Positions 52,419 through 62,817 are shown, counted from the first letter of the stretch. The stretch is DNA of 64,000 bases from SZUA-36 sp963704855 (GCA_963704855.1 CAVPHY010000001.1:310001-374000), one strand, 5' to 3'. A program made the numbers and translations. The notes: generated from the sequence alone by a model not told the origin.

Positions 52419-54637
52419 GCCTGTTCGCCGAACTCAAACGCCGCAACGTTTTCCGCGTGGGCATTGCCTACGCGGTCACCTCGTGGCTGCTGATCCAGGT
52501 CTCCGATATCCTGCTTGAATCGATCGGAGCCCCGCCCTGGGTCATGCAGACCCTGTTTGTCGTGTTAGGGGTTGGTTTTGTGATTACGCTGTTTTTTGCC
52601 TGGGCGTTTGAGCTAACGCCCGAGGGTGTCAAGCGCGAGTCCGAGATCGACCGCAGCCAGTCGATCACCCATGTCACCGGCCAGAAACTGAATTACACGA
52701 TAATCGCCCTGCTGGTGCTGGCGCTTGGCTATTTTGCCTGGGACAAGTTTGTTATCCAACCCCGTGTCGCAGCCGAAACAGCGACTGCTGCAAATACGGT
52801 TGAGGCAGAGGCACTGGACGAAACCCACTCGATCGCCGTGCTGCCTTTCGTGAACATGAGCGAAGACAGTTCCAACGAATATTTTTCTGATGGCCTCACC
52901 GAGGAACTGCTCAACATTCTTGCCAAGATCAAGGAAATGCGGGTCGCCGGGCGTACTTCATCTTTTGCGTTCAAGGGCAAGGATGACGACCTGCGCACCA
53001 TCGGTGAAAAGCTGAATGTGGAATCGATACTCGAAGGCAGCGTGCGCAAGGACGATAAGCGCAACCGCGTGCGTATCACCGCCCAGCTGGTCAATGTCGA
53101 GGACGGTTACCACCTGTGGTCGGAAACCTACGACCGCGACCTCGACGACATTTTCGCCATCCAGGAGGAAATCGCCCGCAAGGTGGCCGATGCCCTCAAG
53201 GTCACGCTGCTCGGTGAGGACGAGGAACGTATCGCTGCCCAATCCGTCACGGACCTGAGCGCTTATGATCTCTACCTGCGTGGCTTGCAGCAGATCAACA
53301 CGCATTCATTTGCTTCGCTTAATGAAGCCGTTGTCACTTTAGGAAAGGCCATTGAACAGGACCCGGATTACCTGCCGGCAAAGCTAAAACTGGCTCAAGC
53401 CTGGCTGGACCTGGCATTCACCGGCGCTGTCAGCCGGGCTGAGGCGGTTGATAACGCTCAACCGATGCTGGCTTCGATCCTCGAAACGGACACAAACAAT
53501 GCCGAGGCACATGTGCTGATGGCCAGGGTAATGTGGGGCACCATGGACGACGTTAACCGGGAAAAGGAGCTGAAACTGGCGCTCGATTATGAACCGCGTC
53601 ATGTTGAAGCATTGCGGGAAACCAGCAGGTTTTTCTTCTTCCAGGCCGGTGATTTGACAAGAGGTCTTCAGTACCTTCAGGAGGCCGAGCGTATTGACCC
53701 CTATTCGGTTGACGTGCTTTGGGATTTGATCTCCTTTAATGCTTTCATGGGTCAACCTGAATCAGTCCTGTCCTATGCGCAACGCATTGGCGAGATCCAG
53801 CCGGAAAGCCCCAATCGCTATTGGGGCCCGGGCATGGCCTACCAGGTCAGTGGTCAACTGGCCCTCTCCCTGGAGTACCAGGTCAAGGCCATTGAGCTCG
53901 ATCCGCTTGACTACGAATTGCCGGCAGGAGTCGCTTCGCTCTGGCTTGCGCTCGGTGATCTCGAGCAGGCGGAACGCTGGGCAAAACTGGCGGACGATTT
54001 GGGCGCAGACCAGCCAACCCCGATTTCCACCCGTGTGCAGATCTACGAATATCGTGAGCAGTATGGGCTTGCCGGCGATATGGCCAAGCGGGCCCTGGAT
54101 CGCAAATTGGATAACCGCATGGGTTCCAGTAATGTGTTAAGAGCCGCCTATATTTCAAACCTCGTCAGGCAGGGGGATATTCAACAGGCCCTTGATTATT
54201 ACCATGATGAAATACCCGGTGCATTCAAGACGCCGTTGGACCTGACCGAGGCAAAAGCACGCCGGCGAGACAGCGAATTGCTTGATATCGCCGTGCTCCT
54301 GCAAATGCAGGACCCGGCATCCGAAAAGGCAGCGGAACTCATCGATACCGCCGAACAGCAAATGCAATTGCGCGACGAGCGCTTCATGCCCTGGGCACGG
54401 GCACTGGACCGGGCTGCAATTGCGGCCGCCCGAAAAGACAAGCAAACCGCCATGGAACAGCTTGAGCAGGCCTATGAACGGGGTTTGCGTTTCCGTTGGC
54501 AGAATGTGCTGATGTCCAGCATCGCCTTCAACAGCCTGCACGACGAACCTGAATTCAAACAACTGGTCGCCAGGTTCGAAGCCGACATGCAGCGCCAGCG
54601 TGAACTGGCCTACCAGGTACCCGGAGCCGTTCTATGA
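52415..54637 (+). CDS. Array paralog 2: three-helix membrane / TolB-like / TPR protein (type B)
   Basis: The 740-residue protein shares the N-terminal module (LFAELKRRNVFRVGIAYAVT, FAWAFELTPEGVKRESEIDR) and a third helix near residue 93. Its linker is short and without a palindrome. The TolB-like domain (from about residue 139) is the B type: SIAVLPFVNMSEDSSNEYF, GLTEELLNILAKIKEMRVAG, FKGKDDDLRTIGEKLNVESI, EGSVRKDDKRNRVRITAQL and HLWSETYDRDLDDIFAIQEE. TPR-like repeats follow, with AIELDPLDYELPAGVASLWL. The C terminus has FRWQNVLMSSIAFNSLHDEP and RFEADMQRQRELAY, closely shared with paralog 4. It overlaps both neighbours by ATGA. Function unknown. Confidence 0.85.
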   Translation: MSLFAELKRRNVFRVGIAYAVTSWLLIQVSDILLESIGAPPWVMQTLFVVLGVGFVITLFFAWAFELTPEGVKRESEIDRSQSITHVTGQKLNYTIIALLVLALGYFAWDKFVIQPRVAAETATAANTVEAEALDETHSIAVLPFVNMSEDSSNEYFSDGLTEELLNILAKIKEMRVAGRTSSFAFKGKDDDLRTIGEKLNVESILEGSVRKDDKRNRVRITAQLVNVEDGYHLWSETYDRDLDDIFAIQEEIARKVADALKVTLLGEDEERIAAQSVTDLSAYDLYLRGLQQINTHSFASLNEAVVTLGKAIEQDPDYLPAKLKLAQAWLDLAFTGAVSRAEAVDNAQPMLASILETDTNNAEAHVLMARVMWGTMDDVNREKELKLALDYEPRHVEALRETSRFFFFQAGDLTRGLQYLQEAERIDPYSVDVLWDLISFNAFMGQPESVLSYAQRIGEIQPESPNRYWGPGMAYQVSGQLALSLEYQVKAIELDPLDYELPAGVASLWLALGDLEQAERWAKLADDLGADQPTPISTRVQIYEYREQYGLAGDMAKRALDRKLDNRMGSSNVLRAAYISNLVRQGDIQQALDYYHDEIPGAFKTPLDLTEAKARRRDSELLDIAVLLQMQDPASEKAAELIDTAEQQMQLRDERFMPWARALDRAAIAAARKDKQTAMEQLEQAYERGLRFRWQNVLMSSIAFNSLHDEPEFKQLVARFEADMQRQRELAYQVPGAVL

Positions 54638-56569
54638 GTTTCTTCGCCGAACTCAAACGCCGTAACGTGTTCCGCGTGGGTATCGCCTACGCGATCACCG
54701 CGTGGCTGCTGATCCAGGTCTCCGATATTCTGCTTGAATCCATCGGTGCCCCGTCCTGGGTGATGTTGGCCATGTTTATTGTTTTGGCGGCCGGTTTTGT
54801 GGTCGCCCTGTTTTTTGCCTGGGCCTTTGAACTGACCCCGGAAGGCGTGAAAAAAGAAAAGGATGTTGACCGCGATGCTTCCATCGCGCCCCGCACCGGC
54901 CAGAAACTTAACCTGGGTATTGTCGCGCTGCTGGTGGTGACACTGGCCTACGTCGCCTACGACAAGCTGGTGCTCGATGGCTTGCTCGAAACCGGTCCGG
55001 TAACTAACGCACAACCGGGGTCCGCACAACCGGGGTCGGACCCCTTTTCTCAGCAAACTGCCGGAAAAACAAACGCAGCTGGCGAGAAAAGGGCTCTGAC
55101 CCCAGTCGAAGCCATCGCCCAGGCCGAAGCCCCCACGACGCAAAAATCCATCGTCGTCCTGCCCTTCATCAACATGAGCAACGACCCCGAACAGGAGTTC
55201 TTCTCTGACGGGCTTATCCGAAGAACTACTAAACGTACTGGCCCAGATCAAGGACCTGCGCGTCATCTCGCGTACCTCGGCTTTCGCTTTCAAAGGCAAG
55301 GACCTCGACATTCCCACCATCGCTGCGCAGCTCAATGTCACCCATGTACTCGAAGGCAGCGTGCGCAAGGCCGGCGATGACGTGCGCATCACCGCCCAGC
55401 TGATCGAGGTGGCGACCGATTCCCACCTGTGGTCGGATGCTTATAACCGCAAGCTTGAAAACGTCTTCGAAATCCAGGAAGAGATCTCGAAGGCCATCGC
55501 CGCCGAACTGCAGGTCACGCTTGGAACAGCCTCAAAGACCGGCAAACCAACGGAAAACCTGGAGGCCTGGCAATTGTTTCTACGTGGCCGTCACCTCTAT
55601 CAGAACCGCGGGGACACGCAAGTGGCTCGCGCAGTGGAACTGCTCAAACAGGCTGTTGAGCTGGATCCAGATTTTGCGGATGCGTGGGCAAACCTCGCGG
55701 CAGCCAATATTGTTGTCGGATACAACGTGGAAGACGGCTTTGAAGAACTATACCGCGATGGAAAACTGGCTGCTTTACGTGCCATTGAGATCGATCCGGA
55801 CAATGGTTTTGCCCACGCGGTCCTCGGCCTGATACACACGAGTGCGCTCTCCTGGGATGAGGCGATGCGGGAATATGAACTGGCTATCCGTCTGAACCCT
55901 AATGAAACGAACTCACTACTTTGGAAAGGCATTGCCTTGATGAGCCTGGGCTATATAGACCAGGCCATTGCAATGTTTCAACAGGCTGAGCGCCTCGACC
56001 CGGTATTTACCAATGTGCACAACTGGCTCGGCCTGGCCTACGCCATTCAAGGTGACGCTGAAAACGTACGTCGCCATACTCAAAAACTGGAACGTCTCGA
56101 TCCTGATTTTACCGGGTTCACCTGGGCTAACTACGAGCTATCTTCCGGTAACCTGGATGCCGCTGAGAGTTTACTGCGTGCACAGGAAGTTAAGCGCAGT
56201 GGTTCAGATGTACTGGTTGTGGCCACGTTTTCAGCATTGAGGGACCCCAGACGCAAAGAAGAAGCAGTAAAGATTCTGTTGGCAAACGAAAAACTGGCTG
56301 AGTGGGAAGACTTGACGCCCTACCTATGGAGAATTGGTGCTGTCAAAGAGACACTCGCCAACTTCCGCGAACAGCGCGAAAAAGGTCGCGTTCTCCGAAC
56401 TGCGAATTCTTTCAATATTTATTGGGACGATTATAACCGGGCACAATTGTCTGATCCGGCAATGCCGGCTTTCTTCGAGGCCAACGGCCTGGTCGATTAC
56501 TGGCGCAAACATGGCGACCCGGATTACTGCCGGGTTGACGGCGCAAGCGTCGAGTGTGGTGACCCATGA
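54634..56569 (+). CDS. Array paralog 3: three-helix membrane / TolB-like / TPR protein (type C), frameshifted
   Basis: The first frame gives the membrane module (FRVGIAYAITAWLLIQVSDI, FAWAFELTPEGVKKEKDVDR) and a linker with a palindrome. It then gives SIVVLPFINMSNDPEQEFF and SDGL. The second frame gives the rest: SEELLNVLAQIKDLRVISRT, GKDLDIPTIAAQLNVTHVLE, GSVRKAGDDVRITAQLIEVA and HLWSDAYNRKLENVFEIQEE. TPR repeats follow to a PDYCRVDGASVECGDP end. One extra base at about 55216-55218 (GGGCTTATCCGAAGAA) causes the break; the mended length is about 645 residues. The C-terminal Cys-containing tail resembles that of paralog 6. The stop overlaps the paralog 4 start by ATGA. Confidence 0.83.
55032..55103. 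repeat. In-frame palindrome in the linker of paralog 3
   Basis: Arms GGGGTCGGACCCCTTTTCTC (55032-55051) and the inverse of GGGGTCAGAGCCCTTTTCTC (55084-55103) match at 17 of 20 positions. A short direct repeat CACAACCGGGGTC lies just before the left arm. The unit is read through in frame. Confidence 0.85.
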
Positions 56570-58782
56570 GCTTCTTCAACGAACTCAAACGCCGCAACGT
56601 CTTCAAGGTCGCCGCCGCCTACATCATCGTCGGTTGGCTGATCATGCAGGCCGGCGATACGCTGGCGCCGGCATTGCACCTGCCAGAGTGGGTCAACAGC
56701 CTGCTGGCGTTTTTCCTGATCCTTGGTTTTCCGCTGGCCCTGTTCTTTGCCTGGGCGTATGAAATGACACCGGAGGGTCTGAAAAAAGAGAAGGAGATTG
56801 ATCGCTCAAAATCTATCACCCAGGTCACCGGCCAGAAGCTGAATAATCTCATCATCGGAATATTGGTGGTCGCGCTGGCTTATTTCGCCATCGACAAGTT
56901 CGTACTTCAGCCCAGGCTTGCCGTTGAGTCTTCTATTGCAGCCGAAGAAGTCACCATTGAAGAGGACAGTGTCGAGTATTCCATCGCCGTGCTGCCTTTC
57001 GTGGATATGAGCGCCAATAGCGACAACGAATATTTCTCGGATGGTCTCAGCGAGGAGTTGCTCAACATCCTGGCCAAGATCAAGGAGCTCCGGGTGGCTG
57101 GCCGTACCTCGTCATTCGCCTTCAAGGGCAAGGACGAAGACCTGCGCAGCATCGGTCAAAAACTGAACGTCAATTCAATCCTCGAAGGCAGTGTTCGCAA
57201 GGATGACAAAAGCAACCGGGTGCGTATCACCGCGCAATTGATCAATGTCGAGGACGGTTACCACCTCTGGTCTGAAACCTACGACCGTGAACTGGATGAT
57301 ATTTTCGCCATCCAGGGCGAAATCGCTCACGAGGTTGCACAAGCATTACGTATTACCCTGCTGGGCGAGGACGAGGCGCGTCTTGACCAGATCGCAAGCA
57401 CTGAAATCAATGCCTACGACCTGTACCTGAAAGCATTGCAGGATATTAATGAAGGCGGTTTTGTCTCTCTGGACAGGGCGGTCACCCTGTTTCAGGAAGC
57501 ATTGACACTGGACCCCACCTACACACCGGCCAAGGTTGGCCTTGTCACCTCATGGACACAGATGGCGAAAACCGGTGCCATCAGCCAGCAACAGGCATTG
57601 GAAAGGGGAATGCCCTTAATTGAGCAAGTTCTTGCAGAGCGTCCCCGTGACAGCGCTGCCCGCATCCAGATGGCCACTTTGAAAGTATTTGAAGGCGACT
57701 ACGGAGCCGCTGAGAAAGAATTTATCGCGGCACTGGATGATGACCCCCGCAACGCGCTGGGTTTGAAAGAATACGGCAGATTCCTGTTCAACAGTGGACG
57801 GGTTGAGCAGGGTATGGAATTGATCAATGCCGCTGTGGAAATTGACCCTTACTCGGTACTCGCACTTTGGGAGCAGTGCCAGACCAATGCGTATTTGCAA
57901 CGTATGGAAATATCGCTGGTGGCCTGTGAGCGCATCAAAGAGATCACACCGGAGAGTCCGAGCGGATGGTACGGGTCAGCCCTGGCACGCTCTCTCTCCG
58001 GAGATATGGCACGCGCCGCTTATGGTTTCACCGAGGCAATTAAACGCGACCCGGGTGACTTTGAAATGATCGCAGCCATGAACTTTTACTGGATAACGAT
58101 GGGAGATGCTGATCAGGCGGAGCAATGGTTGCAAAGAGCCGAGGCCATCGGTGCCGGCCAACCCTTCCCGATAGTCGCCCGCTTGAGACTGCTCAAATAC
58201 CGTGAACAGCATGACCGGGTACGCGACCTTGCCGGAAAGACCCTGGCACAAAATGCGGAAGACCGGCATGGCTCACAACATATGCTACGGCAAACATGGG
58301 CATATGAATCGGCACGTGTTGGTGATTTCCAGGCAGCACTCGAACCTTACCGTGAAAGCACACCCTGGGCGTTTGAACCTCAATTGCTTCTTCCGGCTGA
58401 TTTTGCCATGCAAACCGGTGACCTGATCCAGATTGCCGCTTTGCTTAAATTGGCTGATCCAACATCTGAAAGACCAGAACAACTGCTCAAAGCAGTTGAA
58501 AATATATCCGGTCAACAACCTGCGGCCTGGGGCGTCTGGGCCAGTGATGTCGATAATGCGGCGGTCGCCACCATCCGCGGCGACTATGAAACGGCACTGC
58601 GATATTTAAACAGCGCGTGGGATAAGAAGTGGCGGTTCATGTGGCGCGAGACCCTAATTGAGGACGCAGTTTTCAGCCAGTTGAAGAACGAACCCGGTTA
58701 CAAGGACCTGGTGGCCCGCTTCGAGGCCGACATGGAGCAACAACGGCAACTCGCCTACGAATTGCTGGATGTCAGGAAATGA
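56566..58782 (+). CDS. Array paralog 4: three-helix membrane / TolB-like / TPR protein (type B)
   Basis: The 738-residue protein begins MSFFNELKRRNVFKVAAAY, with helices near residues 15-33, 44-64 and 93-110 and the loop FAWAYEMTPEGLKKEKEIDR. The linker is acidic and lacks a palindrome. The TolB-like domain is B type and very close to paralog 2: SIAVLPFVDMSANSDNEYF, GLSEELLNILAKIKELRVAG, FKGKDEDLRSIGQKLNVNSI, EGSVRKDDKSNRVRITAQLI and DRELDDIFAIQGEIAHEVAQ. The TPR region includes ALTLDPTYTPAKVGLVTSWT. The C-terminal RFEADMEQQRQLAYELLDV matches paralog 2. A palindromic repeat separates it from paralog 5. Confidence 0.85.
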   Translation: MSFFNELKRRNVFKVAAAYIIVGWLIMQAGDTLAPALHLPEWVNSLLAFFLILGFPLALFFAWAYEMTPEGLKKEKEIDRSKSITQVTGQKLNNLIIGILVVALAYFAIDKFVLQPRLAVESSIAAEEVTIEEDSVEYSIAVLPFVDMSANSDNEYFSDGLSEELLNILAKIKELRVAGRTSSFAFKGKDEDLRSIGQKLNVNSILEGSVRKDDKSNRVRITAQLINVEDGYHLWSETYDRELDDIFAIQGEIAHEVAQALRITLLGEDEARLDQIASTEINAYDLYLKALQDINEGGFVSLDRAVTLFQEALTLDPTYTPAKVGLVTSWTQMAKTGAISQQQALERGMPLIEQVLAERPRDSAARIQMATLKVFEGDYGAAEKEFIAALDDDPRNALGLKEYGRFLFNSGRVEQGMELINAAVEIDPYSVLALWEQCQTNAYLQRMEISLVACERIKEITPESPSGWYGSALARSLSGDMARAAYGFTEAIKRDPGDFEMIAAMNFYWITMGDADQAEQWLQRAEAIGAGQPFPIVARLRLLKYREQHDRVRDLAGKTLAQNAEDRHGSQHMLRQTWAYESARVGDFQAALEPYRESTPWAFEPQLLLPADFAMQTGDLIQIAALLKLADPTSERPEQLLKAVENISGQQPAAWGVWASDVDNAAVATIRGDYETALRYLNSAWDKKWRFMWRETLIEDAVFSQLKNEPGYKDLVARFEADMEQQRQLAYELLDVRK

Positions 58783-58808
58783 ATTCTTTGACGGTGACAA
58801 TCGGAAAT

Positions 58809-58838
58809 GTAGGGTGGGTAACCCGTTACCCACCCTAC
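58809..58838. repeat. GTAGGGTGGGTAAC palindrome (copy 5)
   Basis: Perfect 14-base arms at 58809-58822 and 58825-58838 with a two-base loop, the longest stem of the set. It fills the gap between paralogs 4 and 5 and ends 10 bases before the next start; the adjacent CGGGG may serve as part of the ribosome site. Confidence 0.92.
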
Positions 58839-58848
58839 GGGGTTTACC

Positions 58849-60984
58849 ATGAGCTTGTTTGACGAACTCAAACGCCGCAACGTTTTCAAGGTAGGTATCG
58901 CCTACGCGGTGGCGACGTGGGTGTTGATCCAGATCGCAGATATCCTGCTGGATAATTTCGGTGCGCCACCCTGGGTGATGAAAAGCCTGGTGGTTGCATT
59001 GGCGATTGGTTTCTTTATTACCCTGTTCTTTGCCTGGGCATTTGAGCTGACCCCCGAAGGCGTCAAACGCGAATCCGAGGTCGACCGCTCGCAGTCCATT
59101 GCATCGCAGACCGGCAAGAAACTGAACAACACCATCCTGGTGCTACTGGCGCTCGCGGTTGCTTACCTGCTGTTCGACAAGTTCTCAGGCAAAGCACAAC
59201 CGGGGACAAACCACTTTTCTCAACAAACTTCCGCTCAAACCACCGACGGCAATGAGAAAAGTGCTCTGTCCCCAGTCGAAGCCATCGCCCAAGCCAAAAA
59301 CGAAGCAGAACCAGCCATCACTGACAACTCCATCGCCGTCCTGCCGTTCGCCAACCGCAGCCGCGATGAAGACGACGCGTTCTTCTCGGATGGTATACAC
59401 GATGACCTGCTCACCCAATTGGCCAAGATCAAAGATCTGAAAGTCATCTCGCGCACCTCGGTCATGAAGTACAGGGGCACACAGATGACCATCCCCGAAA
59501 TCGCCAGCGAACTTGGGGTATCAAGGATACTCGAGGGCGGTATCCAGCGCGCCGGCAACCGCGTGCGTATCAACGCGCAGCTGATCGATGTGAAAACCGA
59601 CGAGCATCTTTGGGCCGAAACCTTCGACCGTGAAATGACGATGGAGAATATCTTCGATATCCAGTCCGACATCACCCGGCATATCGTAATGGCCGTCAAG
59701 GGTGAATTAAGCGATGAAGAATCCGAAGCGCTCGGCGACATGCCGACTGCCAGCCTCGCGGCCTACGAGGCCTATTTGCATGCCAAGACCATAATGATCG
59801 CCCCGGATTACAACAAGGAGAAATATCTCGAAGCTGAAGTCTGGGTGAAAAATGCCCTGGAAAATGACCCGGAATTCGCCCTCGCCTGGGCCATGATGGT
59901 CGAAATTCACGGCGAAGCCATCTGGATGGGTTTTGACGACAGCCCCGAACGCATCCGGATGGTCCAGGATGCACTCAGCAAGGCCTCGCAATACGGACCC
60001 TTCCTTCCGGAGACGCTCGCGGCGCGCGGCGAATACCTCTACCGGGTCGAAAATAACTATCACGAAGCCGAAATCGCCTTCAGGTCCGCCAGCGAAGCCA
60101 AACCCGGAGACGCCGGTCTTCGGGTACGCCTGGCGTTAACCGAGCGCCGTACCGGCAAATGGGAACAGGCGGTCGAAAGCTTCCAACAGGCCATAGATCT
60201 CGATCCCGACAACCTCCAGGCGCGGACCACTCTTGTCGAAACACTCAACTACATGGGCGAATTCGAGCGTGTTGAACCATTGGTCAATGCGTGGATTGAA
60301 AAATACCCGCAGTCCATGGATTTAAAAAGCTATAAAACGTCGATCCTTCTCCTGGGTCACGGAAATGTAGAAGCTGCGCGCAACTGGCATGGCCAGGTGC
60401 AAGCCAATAGTGGCGTCGCGTATTATTACCCCGCCACAATCCTGCCCTGGTATGAGCGGGATTACCCGTCAGCCATCGATATCTGGAATACTCCGGAGTT
60501 TGCCCCGCTCGCCGACAACCCTGCTGGCAGGGTCACCATAAAGGTAAGCAATAGCCAGTCATACATGCTGGCCAACAACGGCGAAAAGGCTCAGGAACTC
60601 GCCCGGCAAGCCATTGAAGAAGCGCTCAAACTTGAACCGGAATCCGACCTTAGCCACGCATTTGTTTTAAGTGACCTGGCCGTCGCATATTTACTCACCG
60701 GCCAGCCGGACAAGGCGCTGGAAACATCTTTAAAGGCCCTCGCGCTTTACCCGGAATCACGGGACAGCTTGAACGGCGTACACATTTCCAATAGCCACGC
60801 CTGGATCATGGCAAAGGCCGGTCTGCGCGACGAGGCCCTGGCTGAAATCGAGCGACTGCTCAACACGCCCGCCGGCATGGGCCGTTGGGACCTGTACCTG
60901 AATCCACTATGGGATTTCTTCCGTGATGACGAACGCTTCAACGCACTGATCAGACCCGTGAACCTGGACGAGGCAAAACAATGA
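58849..60984 (+). CDS. Array paralog 5: three-helix membrane / TolB-like / TPR protein (type A)
   Basis: The 711-residue protein starts MSLFDELKRRNVFKVGIAY, with the FAWAFELTPEGVKRESEVDR loop and a third helix near 93-110. The linker carries a palindrome and the PVEAIAQA motif shared with paralogs 1, 3 and 7. The TolB-like domain is A type: SIAVLPFANRSRDEDDAFF, GIHDDLLTQLAKIKDLKVIS, ILEGGIQRAGNRVRINAQLI and HLWAETFDREMTMENIFDIQ. TPR repeats include AIDLDPDNLQARTTLVETLN and LARQAIEEALKLEP. It overlaps paralog 6 by ATGA. Function unknown. Confidence 0.85.
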   Translation: MSLFDELKRRNVFKVGIAYAVATWVLIQIADILLDNFGAPPWVMKSLVVALAIGFFITLFFAWAFELTPEGVKRESEVDRSQSIASQTGKKLNNTILVLLALAVAYLLFDKFSGKAQPGTNHFSQQTSAQTTDGNEKSALSPVEAIAQAKNEAEPAITDNSIAVLPFANRSRDEDDAFFSDGIHDDLLTQLAKIKDLKVISRTSVMKYRGTQMTIPEIASELGVSRILEGGIQRAGNRVRINAQLIDVKTDEHLWAETFDREMTMENIFDIQSDITRHIVMAVKGELSDEESEALGDMPTASLAAYEAYLHAKTIMIAPDYNKEKYLEAEVWVKNALENDPEFALAWAMMVEIHGEAIWMGFDDSPERIRMVQDALSKASQYGPFLPETLAARGEYLYRVENNYHEAEIAFRSASEAKPGDAGLRVRLALTERRTGKWEQAVESFQQAIDLDPDNLQARTTLVETLNYMGEFERVEPLVNAWIEKYPQSMDLKSYKTSILLLGHGNVEAARNWHGQVQANSGVAYYYPATILPWYERDYPSAIDIWNTPEFAPLADNPAGRVTIKVSNSQSYMLANNGEKAQELARQAIEEALKLEPESDLSHAFVLSDLAVAYLLTGQPDKALETSLKALALYPESRDSLNGVHISNSHAWIMAKAGLRDEALAEIERLLNTPAGMGRWDLYLNPLWDFFRDDERFNALIRPVNLDEAKQ
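59202..59273. repeat. In-frame palindrome in the linker of paralog 5
   Basis: Arms GGGGACAAACCACTTTTCTC (59202-59221) and the inverse of GGGGACAGAGCACTTTTCTC (59254-59273) match at 18 of 20 positions, with a 32-base loop. Same placement and size as in paralog 7. Confidence 0.87.
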
Positions 60985-62804
60985 GCTTTTTCGAAGAACT
61001 CAAGCGCCGGAACGTAATCCGCGTCGGCATTGCCTACGTGGTGGTCAGCTGGCTGGTCTCGCAGGTCGCGGAATTCGCCATCGAGACCTTCGGCGCACCG
61101 GACTGGGTTCTGAAAATATTCGTTGTGTTCCTGATGCTCGGCTTCCCGGTGGTTGCAGTCTTCGCGTGGGTTTTTGAAATCACGCCGGAGGGCATCAAAC
61201 GTGAACGGGATGTCGACCGTAGCCGGTCCATTACCACGAATACCGGTCGCAAACTCGACTATACGATCATCATTCTACTCGTGCTCGCTTTGGGATATTT
61301 GATCTTCAACGAGGTGCGGGACCCGGCAATGGAAACGCCCGCAATAGTGACACAGGCAGAGGTCCAGTCGGCACCACCTGCCGCTGCCGACGTGGCGCCC
61401 GCCGATCCCTCGATTGCCGTGCTGCCGTTTACCGACCTAAGCCCGGACCAGGACCAGGGTTATTTTTCGGATGGTATTTCCGAGGAATTGCTCAACGTGC
61501 TGGTCAAGGTGCAGGGGCTGAAGGTGGCGTCACGCACCTCGTCGTTTACCTACAAGGACAGCAAGCAGAGCCTCGCGGAAATCGCCGGTGAGCTAAAGGT
61601 GGACCATATACTGGAAGGCAGCGTGCGCAAGGCCGGTAACCGCGTGCGGATTACCGCGCAGCTGATCGACGCGGATACCGACCGCCATATCTGGTCCGAA
61701 ACCTTCGATCGCGAACTGGTGGATATCTTCGCCATCCAGGACGAAATCGCCAATGCCATCGTGGCGGCTTTGAGCGCCGAACTTGGCATCCTGAACGATA
61801 CCCCGGCCATATCGGTCGCCACGGCCACCGAGAATCTGGACGCCTACGAGTTCTACCTGAAAGCCAGGAGCCTGTTCCTGGAACGCCGGCACATGGAAGA
61901 AAGTATCACCCTGTATGAACGCGCGGTGGCACTTGACCCCAAGTTTGCACGTGCCTGGGAAGGCCTGGCAGCGGTCTACTCCGTTGTCGAGTCTTGGGGG
62001 TTTACTGGACGCGACTGGGATGGCCTCGCTATACAGGCTGCCGAGCGCTCGCTCGAACTAGATCCCGGACTCTCCATGCCCTGGGCAGTCAAGGGGCAAA
62101 TCGCTGTTAACAAATTGGATTATGTTACCGGCATGGCACATCTGGATCGCTCCATCCAGCTTGATCCCGGCAACGCCACGAGCTACCTGTGGCGCGGCAT
62201 TCACTATTCGACACTGGGGTTTCAAACCGAATCCATGGCCGATCTCAGGCGTTGCCTTGAAATCGACCCGGCCTATGTGAATTGCATGCGTCACCTTGCT
62301 TTGACCGCCATGATCATAAATGAAAATGAACTGGCAATGTCATTGTTTCCGCAGGTGGCTTGGTATGGTTTTTCAGTCGTCAATTACCACTTACAGTACC
62401 TCCCACGATTCATGTCATTGGATGACCGGCTGGTGTCCACGCTGCTGCTGTACAACATGTTCGGGTCTGATTCGGGATTCCCGTTCAACGCCGTTCTGGA
62501 TGCGATGGAATTCCCGGAAAGGGATCATAGCCGCGGCCTGGAAAAACTGCTGAACTGGATGGAGCAGGCCGGGCGCACTCCCGGGTCCTTGCCAATGCTA
62601 ATGGTTGCGTTCAAGGCATACCACCTGGTGGAACCGACTATAGACCAGAACCGCTGGGTGTGGCTAACGGAAAACACGGGTTTCAGAACCTCGAAATACT
62701 TCGATCCCATCATGATCAAGCTAGGTGCGCCGGCTTACTGGTGGGAAAAGGGTTTCCCGCCCGGTTGCCGTCCGCTGGCAGGAGAAGACTTTGAGTGTGA
62801 TTAA
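60981..62804 (+). CDS. Array paralog 6: three-helix membrane / TolB-like / TPR protein (type C)
   Basis: The 607-residue protein is the shortest complete member. It begins MSFFEELKRRNVIRVGIAY with the loop FAWVFEITPEGIKRERDVDR. The linker is Ala/Pro-rich and has no palindrome. The TolB-like domain reads SIAVLPFTDLSPDQDQGYF, GISEELLNVLVKVQGLKVAS, SLAEIAGELKVDHILEGSVR, KAGNRVRITAQLIDADTDRH and FDRELVDIFAIQDEIANAIV. Fewer TPR units follow (SLELDPGLSMPWAVKGQIAV, SIQLDPGNATSYLWRGIHYS). The tail PPGCRPLAGEDFECD, with two Cys, resembles paralog 3. A double palindrome separates it from paralog 7. Confidence 0.85.
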   Translation: MSFFEELKRRNVIRVGIAYVVVSWLVSQVAEFAIETFGAPDWVLKIFVVFLMLGFPVVAVFAWVFEITPEGIKRERDVDRSRSITTNTGRKLDYTIIILLVLALGYLIFNEVRDPAMETPAIVTQAEVQSAPPAAADVAPADPSIAVLPFTDLSPDQDQGYFSDGISEELLNVLVKVQGLKVASRTSSFTYKDSKQSLAEIAGELKVDHILEGSVRKAGNRVRITAQLIDADTDRHIWSETFDRELVDIFAIQDEIANAIVAALSAELGILNDTPAISVATATENLDAYEFYLKARSLFLERRHMEESITLYERAVALDPKFARAWEGLAAVYSVVESWGFTGRDWDGLAIQAAERSLELDPGLSMPWAVKGQIAVNKLDYVTGMAHLDRSIQLDPGNATSYLWRGIHYSTLGFQTESMADLRRCLEIDPAYVNCMRHLALTAMIINENELAMSLFPQVAWYGFSVVNYHLQYLPRFMSLDDRLVSTLLLYNMFGSDSGFPFNAVLDAMEFPERDHSRGLEKLLNWMEQAGRTPGSLPMLMVAFKAYHLVEPTIDQNRWVWLTENTGFRTSKYFDPIMIKLGAPAYWWEKGFPPGCRPLAGEDFECD

Positions 62805-62817
62805 CACCAGGCACATC

